From Psychromonas sp. SA13A (GTDB lineage Bacteria > Pseudomonadota > Gammaproteobacteria > Enterobacterales > Psychromonadaceae), in the NCBI RefSeq assembly GCF_011378715.1, contig NZ_WTKU01000032.1, positions 1 to 38,010 of the forward strand: DNA of 38,010 nucleotides. Direction: 5' to 3'. Below, one piece after another: positions 33,264 through 38,010 of the stretch. The position numbers and the translations under genes are program-made. Below the pieces are notes generated by a model, which was not told the DNA's origin, did no database searches, and saw only the letters and a program-made list of their open reading frames with translations. Each line of letters opens with the position of its first letter. Position 1 is the first letter of the stretch.

Positions 33264-34694
33264 TTATAAAGACTTGATCGCTTGGCGCATGCCTACGGTC
33301 TGAATTTTGTTAACATATTCTTTTACTAACGGTTCGAGATTTTGTAATGAAGTTAAATCTACTCCCCAGTGATCTTTCATAGATAAGAACTGAGATACGG
33401 CATTATCAATATCTGATTTTTTCCATATTTCAAATTTATCTAATAGGATCTGGTCATCATTTAACGGTATATCTTCGTTGTTTCTTTGCCCTAGATAGAA
33501 GCAAAATAGTGCAGCTAAACTAAAGCTAATATTTTTTGGTGCTTTTTCCATTTCCTTTACGTAACTGATAAGTTGAGGTAACAATCGGGTTGTAAACTTG
33601 GTTAATGAATTTAACGAAATGGATAACAAATAGTGTTTAATGTACGGATTTTCAAATCGTTGCATAACACTGTTTCTAAAGTCAGTGAGTTCCGTTTTAT
33701 CCATTGATAACATGGGAATAATTTCGTCATCCAGCATATTTGCAACGAACTTAACGATATCTTTATCTGCCATTGACTCACCAACGGTGTCCAGTCCGGC
33801 AAGATAAGCAACTGGTACCATTGCAGTATGCGCACCATTTAAAATACCTACTTTACGTTGTTTGTAGGGTTTTATATCGTCCACAACTTTAATATTCAGA
33901 GAGCATTGTGCTAGCTTTAATTTATCCTTAAGAGAGCAAGGTCCTTGAATGACAAAAAGGTAGAAATATTCTGCAGCAACAATAAAGTTATCTTTATAGC
34001 CCAATTCTGCTTCTAACTGCTTAATTTCATCTTTAGGGTAACCAGTAACGATGCGGTCAACCAATGTTGAACAGAAGGTATTACTCTCATTTAACCAACC
34101 CTTAAATTCATCACTTAAGTTCCATAGATCTGCATACTGTTTGATTGTTTCTTTTAATTTCTCACCGTTGTAATCAATCAACTCACAAGGAAGTAGGATC
34201 AATCCTTTATTTTTATCACCATTAAACGTCTCAAAACGACGCAATAAGAAAAGCGTTAACTTCGCGGGAAATGTAGCCGGTGGAAAATCAGTGATTTTAT
34301 CACTGTCTTTAAACTCAATACCCGCTTCAGTCGTATTTGAAACGACCCATTCAAGCTCTGGATTTTCAGCAATCTTTAGGACTTCTTCAAACTCACCGTA
34401 AGCAAACAGTTCTCTGTTTATAGATGAAATAACCTTTGGTTGAGAAACACTTTTTCCAGATTCGTTAATACCACGAACTATTGCGGTATAAAGACCATCT
34501 TGTGAATCTAATCTCTGATGCCCAGCATCGATTGAACGTACAATAGTGATACCTGCGTTAAAGTCTGTTTGTTCATTTAATAGTTGAACTTGCCAGCCAA
34601 TAAATGCTCTTAAAAAATTGCCTCCGCCAAATTGAATGATTTTTTCTGGATAAGATTTCATTCCGGATAAATCTCTTTTTAATAAATCTGTCAT
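33264..34694 (-). CDS. uxaB: Tagaturonate reductase (altronate oxidoreductase)
   Basis: A 476-residue member of the long-chain mannitol dehydrogenase family; E. coli UxaB has about the same length. It reduces D-tagaturonate to D-altronate with NADH. The NAD loop is GGGNFLRAF at residues 23-31; K281, N286 and H289 in KVGILNGAHTAMVPVAYLAG form the active-site block. WVVSNTTEAGIEF near 116-128 is a UxaB/UxuB trait. UxuB (fructuronate reductase) is the close alternative, but the pairing with UxaA across a divergent promoter supports UxaB. It is the first gene of the operon that runs on to kdgA. Start ATG 34694 follows taaggaat. Confidence 0.9.
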   Translation of the reverse strand: MTDLLKRDLSGMKSYPEKIIQFGGGNFLRAFIGWQVQLLNEQTDFNAGITIVRSIDAGHQRLDSQDGLYTAIVRGINESGKSVSQPKVISSINRELFAYGEFEEVLKIAENPELEWVVSNTTEAGIEFKDSDKITDFPPATFPAKLTLFLLRRFETFNGDKNKGLILLPCELIDYNGEKLKETIKQYADLWNLSDEFKGWLNESNTFCSTLVDRIVTGYPKDEIKQLEAELGYKDNFIVAAEYFYLFVIQGPCSLKDKLKLAQCSLNIKVVDDIKPYKQRKVGILNGAHTAMVPVAYLAGLDTVGESMADKDIVKFVANMLDDEIIPMLSMDKTELTDFRNSVMQRFENPYIKHYLLSISLNSLTKFTTRLLPQLISYVKEMEKAPKNISFSLAALFCFYLGQRNNEDIPLNDDQILLDKFEIWKKSDIDNAVSQFLSMKDHWGVDLTSLQNLEPLVKEYVNKIQTVGMRQAIKSL

Positions 34695-34723
34695 TGTAAA
34701 TTCCTTAACGATAAATATTTCTG

Positions 34724-34734
34724 TTGTCGGACAG
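34724..34734. promoter_or_regulatory. Possible FCD/GntR operator upstream of uxaB
   Basis: TTGTCGGACAG fits the TNGTNNNACNA pattern known for FCD-type GntR regulators in all but the last base and lies within CTGT...ACAG, 30 bases from the uxaB start. LgoR is of that family. No matching copy was found in the lgoD-lgoR gap. Confidence 0.25.
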
Positions 34735-34921
34735 GTGTTATCGACTGAACTCAGTGTATTGATGGACTTGTTAAATTAATTGAAAAAGGCTAGCAAACGT
34801 GGGGTTGATCATTTAAATGTGTTTTTTATCGGTACTTTATTATTTATTTTTACATTTAAAGTACTTTTTAAGACTTTTTTTCTTTTTTTTAAATATTTTA
34901 GCAATAATTTGGTGTTTTTTA

Positions 34922-34951
34922 TTGATTAAAATACAGCCTAAGTAATACAAT
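34922..34951 (+). promoter_or_regulatory. Candidate sigma-70 promoter of uxaA
   Basis: TTGATT at 34922-34927, 18-base spacer, TACAAT at 34946-34951, 40 bases ahead of the uxaA start. Confidence 0.5.
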
Positions 34952-34991
34952 AGAAAGTGTCGGGCGGGTTAACTTTATAATAGAGGTAACC

Positions 34992-36482
34992 ATGAAAAAA
35001 TTTATTAAGATTAATGAAGCTGATAATATTGTTGTATGTTTGGAAGACTTTTATGAGAATGAAGTCATTGATCTGGATGGACTAAAAATCTTACTAAAAG
35101 AAGATGTTCATCGTGGTGGCAAGCTCGCGATCACTAACATTGTAGTTAATGGTGACGTTGTGAAATATGGCACTGCAATTGGACATGCAACTCAGCATAT
35201 AACTACAGGCTCTCTCGTGCATACTCATAACCTGAGAACTAACCTCTCAGGATCTGATAACTATTCATACGAACCAAATTTTATTACATCCAAAGAAACG
35301 GGTTTACTCGATAAAACATTTATGGGATTTACCAGAGATAATGGTGACGTTGGCATAAGAAACGAAATTTGGGTTATTCCAACCGTTGGCTGTGTTAATG
35401 GTATAGCTAAACAAGCGATTAAAGCGTTCACATCTCAAATAGAAGAACTGCAATGTGATGGCGTGTTCCTCTTCCCGCATAACTATGGTTGCTCCCAATT
35501 AGGTGATGATCATGAAAATACTAAAAAAATTCTGGCTGATATGGTTCGTCACCCTAACGCTGGAGGTGTATTAGTTATTGGTCTAGGGTGTGAAAATAAC
35601 CAAATAGATCCATTTAAGGAAACCGTCGGGCCTATTGACGATTCCCGTGTGAAATATATGGTTGCTCAGCAGGTCGAAGATGAAATAGAAATGGCGGTTG
35701 ATCTTCTGAAACAAATACATTCAATGGTTAAAGAGGATCGCAGAACCCCTATTAAAATCGGTAAGCTAAAAGTAGGCTTAGAATGTGGTGGATCTGATGG
35801 TTTATCAGGTATAACAGCAAATCCTCTTCTTGGGCTATTTTCTGATTACCTGATTGAAAAAGGTGGAACATCAGTACTTACAGAAGTACCGGAAATGTTT
35901 GGTGCTGAGCATATTCTTTTTGAACGGTGTAAAGATAAACAAACTTTTGATCAAGCAGTGGAAATGGTGAATAGTTTTAAACAGTATTTTATCGACCATA
36001 ATCAGCCAATATACGAAAATCCCTCTCCGGGTAATAAAGCAGGAGGGATCACTACACTAGAAGATAAATCCATGGGTTGTACTCAAAAAGCAGGCTCCAG
36101 TAAAGTAATGGGTGTACTTAAGTATGGAGAGACATTAAAAGTGCCGGGGCTGAACTTATTGAGTGCACCAGGTAATGATGCCGTTGCAACTTCCGCTCTT
36201 GCTGCTAGTGGTTGTCACATGGTTTTGTTTTCTACAGGCCGAGGAACACCATACGGAGGTTTTGTGCCAACGGTTAAGTTAGCCACAAATACTGAGCTGG
36301 CTAATAAGAAAAAACACTGGATAGATTTTAATGCTGGCGCTTTATTAGATGGCGTTTCCATGTCTGAACTGTTGAAGCAATTCATTGAATTAATTTGTGA
36401 AATAGCTAGCGGCACCCCTACTAAAAATGAGCTGAATGATATTAGAGAACTAGCGATATTTAAATCAGGTGTAACGTTATAA
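34992..36482 (+). CDS. uxaA: D-altronate dehydratase
   Basis: A 496-residue protein, E. coli UxaA being 495. It dehydrates D-altronate to 2-keto-3-deoxygluconate in the cytoplasm with Fe(II)/Mn(II). The N-terminal 95 residues form the SAF domain (AIGHATQHITTGSLVHTHNL), followed by the GD_AH domain: GDVGIRNEIWVIPTVGCVNG, FPHNYGCSQLGDD, GLGCENNQ, GLECGGSDGLSGITANPLLG, and LLSAPGNDAVATSALAASGC with FSTGRGTPYGG. Conserved Cys and His in the YGCSQL and GLGCEN blocks likely hold the metal. Start ATG 34992 follows agaggtaac. It is transcribed alone and divergent from uxaB. A GarD-like galactarate dehydratase is the nearest alternative but the context favours UxaA. Confidence 0.92.
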   Translation: MKKFIKINEADNIVVCLEDFYENEVIDLDGLKILLKEDVHRGGKLAITNIVVNGDVVKYGTAIGHATQHITTGSLVHTHNLRTNLSGSDNYSYEPNFITSKETGLLDKTFMGFTRDNGDVGIRNEIWVIPTVGCVNGIAKQAIKAFTSQIEELQCDGVFLFPHNYGCSQLGDDHENTKKILADMVRHPNAGGVLVIGLGCENNQIDPFKETVGPIDDSRVKYMVAQQVEDEIEMAVDLLKQIHSMVKEDRRTPIKIGKLKVGLECGGSDGLSGITANPLLGLFSDYLIEKGGTSVLTEVPEMFGAEHILFERCKDKQTFDQAVEMVNSFKQYFIDHNQPIYENPSPGNKAGGITTLEDKSMGCTQKAGSSKVMGVLKYGETLKVPGLNLLSAPGNDAVATSALAASGCHMVLFSTGRGTPYGGFVPTVKLATNTELANKKKHWIDFNAGALLDGVSMSELLKQFIELICEIASGTPTKNELNDIRELAIFKSGVTL

Positions 36483-36629
36483 GAGGATGATTAGCATAAT
36501 AGTGCTGCCTAGCCTATTTAGATTAGGTAAGCATTAGTCAACTCAGAATGACCTTAACAATTTTTTGATAACCTGTAGTGGATTTTTTATTCTTGGGAAC
36601 CGTTAACGTGACTGTCATTGACTTTACTG
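36483..36629. other. Intergenic region after uxaA
   Basis: No gene seen. A weak imperfect stem (tgctgccta / taggtaagca, about 36501-36535) may end uxaA. Confidence 0.4.
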
Positions 36630-36669
36630 TTGACATCCTCCCCGTTCTTTAGGGCGGGGAGGATGTCAA
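36630..36669. repeat. Perfect 15-bp hairpin, probably an IS200/IS605-type end
   Basis: TTGACATCCTCCCCG and CGGGGAGGATGTCAA with a 10-base loop (TTCTTTAGGG). GC-rich stems of this kind with CTCCCCG and GGGCGGGGA are common at the ends of IS605/IS1341-type elements. No tnpB or tnpA lies next to it, and no T run follows, so a plain terminator is less likely. It abuts the IS30 scrap at 36670. Confidence 0.6.
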
Positions 36670-36771
36670 TTCATGATATGGAAACTCTTTGCCACTATCA
36701 GGCGTAATAATAAATACTGCGCCACTGTGACTTTTACCGGTGAACAAATCTATTTCCCAATCTCCAATTCT
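36670..36771 (-). pseudogene. IS30-family transposase fragment
   Basis: The minus strand from 36771 reads RIGDWEIDLFTGKSHSGAVF and then IITPDSGKEFPYHE. IGDWE.D...GK.H.GA is the start of the DDE domain of IS30 transposases (first catalytic Asp). Only about 34 residues remain before the hairpin at 36669. Confidence 0.5.
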
Positions 36772-37022
36772 GTTTTTATCCTTGCTACAAGACTGATAAG
36801 CTCTCTACTTTTGGTGTTATCAATAAACAAAAAGAGAGTATGTAGTGGTACAGTATCAAAAAATTAATGTATAAAACAAAAGCTAACTATACGAATGAAG
36901 AACATTTGACTTCTACTTTATCTGGGGATACTGTCATTTTAGTAATGGCACCTCTGCGATCGTCCCCGGACAGTTAGGATGACAGATAGAGGCGCATAAG
37001 GCGCTTTAGCCGGTGGAGAGTG
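36772..37022. other. Intergenic region without a recognisable gene
   Basis: Stops in all frames. A short stem gcgc-ataa-ggcgc occurs near 36993. Nothing else identified. Confidence 0.4.
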
Positions 37023-37642
37023 TTATTTTGTATTCTCAATGGCAGTGATTAATAGTGCCTCTTTATCAATCATGTGCGGGATGCGATGGTACAGTGATTG
37101 ATATATATCGCTTGCTGCCTGACAGGCTATCTCGTATTGTTCATCAATGGCCAGGGCTTTAAAGCCGTCATGTAAGGTTGACTGATAAGCTTTGAGTCTT
37201 ATCAGAGTTAACGAGTGATGTGCTTCAAAGTAGCGATCGACTGCTTCATCACGGCGTACCTGTTTTTCAAACCGTTCCTCCCTGTCTGCTTGAGCATGTA
37301 TTTGCTGATTTTCTGATACATGTTGAATACCGTCGGCTTCAATCGCTATGTGTAAATTGGCTTGATAAAAATCGATACGTAATGGTGTACCGATCTCACT
37401 TTCTAATCCTGCAAAGCTCACCTCACTCTGGAGCTCAAGTTGCCACTCCACGTTAAAATTCGCTAAGAATTTAGCAATCCAGCACACTTTATAGCTTGGA
37501 CGCATAAAACCACGTTTGCCTTTTCTAAACTCGGGGGGTAACTGATCGAGAATACCGAATTAATGCTGGTCGGTAGAATAGGGTGCTCAACCATATTAAT
37601 ACCAAAGGAATTTAATTGGTGATCTAATGTGGTATTATTCAT
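37023..37642 (-). pseudogene. PD-(D/E)XK-like endonuclease (DUF559-type), one frameshift
   Basis: The open part, 160 residues from ATG 37505, holds GTPLRIDFYQANLHIAIEAD followed by GIQHVSE. The pattern R-x-D-F-Y ... (A)IE(A)DG.QH is that of small nucleases related to DUF559/Vsr-like and phage homing endonucleases, with D and E-x-D as metal ligands. LTLIRLKAY further on matches the core strand after the active site. Upstream the same frame continues GILDQLPPEFRKGKRGF to a stop, while a frame one base off begins at ATG 37642 (MNNTTLDHQLNSFGINMVEH, then PILPTSIN) and would join it if one base were added near 37558 (aattcggt). So the original protein had about 206 residues. A shorter functional product from 37505 is possible. 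Confidence 0.6.
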
Positions 37643-37667
37643 TTACCATTAATTGCTCGATTATCAT

Positions 37668-38010
37668 ATGAATAATATTTCCAAAATAAAAATTCCATAT
37701 ACAAATAATGCTAGCCTTAAACTGCGCTATTTGGCTGTGCAAAAGTTCCATGATGGTCACTCTAGAACATCCATTGCTAAGATATTGAATGTAAGTCGTC
37801 GATTAGTTAACGAATGGATAACAAAATATCTATCGGGTGGATTTGATGCGTTAGCATTAAAGCAAGCGACTGGTCAGCCTTCTCGTTTAAGTAATGAGCA
37901 AAAAGCTCAATTAAAAGAATACGTAATAAGTCATGCTGTCAAAGCGAAGGGAGGTCGTTTAATGGGTAAAGACATTCAAAAATATATCCAAGACACCTTT
38001 AATGTAAATT
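37668..38010 (+). CDS. IS630-family transposase, N-terminal part (runs off the window)
   Basis: ATG 37668 opens 114 codons that continue past the window end. LKLRYLAVQKFHDGHSRTSI, AKILNVSRRLVNEWITKYLS, GGFDALALKQATGQPSRLSN and EQKAQLKEYVISHAVKAKGG are the helix-turn-helix region of IS630 transposases. The DDE domain would lie outside. It is divergent from the nuclease gene, 25 bases apart. No damage is visible in the part seen. Confidence 0.85.
   Translation, partial: MNNISKIKIPYTNNASLKLRYLAVQKFHDGHSRTSIAKILNVSRRLVNEWITKYLSGGFDALALKQATGQPSRLSNEQKAQLKEYVISHAVKAKGGRLMGKDIQKYIQDTFNVN

Larger units (their letters stand above)
34695..34991. promoter_or_regulatory. uxaB-uxaA divergent promoter region
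   Basis: 297 bases, very AT-rich in the middle (many T runs at 34830-34920). A promoter for uxaA and a possible GntR-type operator near the uxaB start are listed apart. I could not pick a clear promoter for uxaB. Confidence 0.6.

Noticed and set aside
26655..36482. Ordinary galacturonate (pectin) pathway
   Set aside because: UxaA, UxaB, KdgK and KdgA would fit, but uronate isomerase UxaC and pectin enzymes are absent here and LgoD/LgoR are present. It remains possible that UxaC is encoded elsewhere.
36673..36867. Open frame of 64 codons on the + strand
   Set aside because: The opposite strand of the same stretch reads as an IS30 transposase fragment, so this is a shadow.

Overview
The window reads as a piece of chromosome from an AT-rich marine gammaproteobacterium of the Psychromonas, Moritella, Photobacterium or Shewanella type. 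This rests on the mix of ISAs1, IS4, IS200 and IS30 elements, the Fuc3N-type O-antigen genes, the TRAP and CUT2 transporters, and proteins that look close to enterobacterial LgoD, LgoR, UxaA and UxaB. The genus cannot be fixed from this sequence alone. No rRNA, tRNA or CRISPR was seen.

Layout. (1) 1-5832 is an insertion-sequence graveyard: the start of an IS30 transposase, an IS200 remnant, an ISAs1 element cut in two by an IS1634 element, a truncated IS4 transposase, and a nearly whole ISAs1 copy (4607-5822) with a 10-bp target duplication. (2) 6443-15916 is a surface-polysaccharide (O-antigen type) cluster on the + strand: flippase Wzx, broken rmlB and rmlA remnants around an IS4 fragment, an intact fdtA / GNAT acyltransferase / fdtB set for dTDP-Fuc3NAc-like sugar, three family-2 type glycosyltransferases, a Wzy-like polymerase and a short-chain dehydrogenase/epimerase. 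A 5' stub of another epimerase at 16008 suggests the cluster once went further. (3) 16111-19410 is a second IS zone: IS200, IS3 and a LexA-like stub, then an IS4 element interrupted by another ISAs1 copy that also carries a 10-bp duplication. (4) 19506-36482 is a sugar-acid catabolic region. (5) 36483-38010 holds a perfect hairpin, an IS30 scrap, a frameshifted PD-(D/E)XK-like nuclease gene and the start of an IS630 transposase.

How the catabolic genes fit together. LgoD (L-galactonate to D-tagaturonate), UxaB (to D-altronate), UxaA (to 2-keto-3-deoxygluconate, KDG), KdgK (to KDPG) and KdgA (to pyruvate plus glyceraldehyde-3-phosphate) make a gapless route. LgoR sits divergent to lgoD as in E. 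coli. No uronate isomerase (UxaC) is in the window, so the natural entry point is L-galactonate rather than galacturonate. A TRAP transporter lies inside the uxaB-kdgA operon and probably brings in the acid. A separate minus-strand operon encodes a CUT2 ABC importer with two different permeases, an SMP-30-type lactonase and a ROK regulator. I infer that it supplies a related sugar or lactone, possibly L-galactose or L-galactono-lactone, but the sequence does not prove this.

In the polysaccharide cluster, FdtA and FdtB need dTDP-4-keto-6-deoxyglucose, yet the RmlA/RmlB genes that would make it are broken here. Either intact rmlAB exist elsewhere or the sugar is no longer made.
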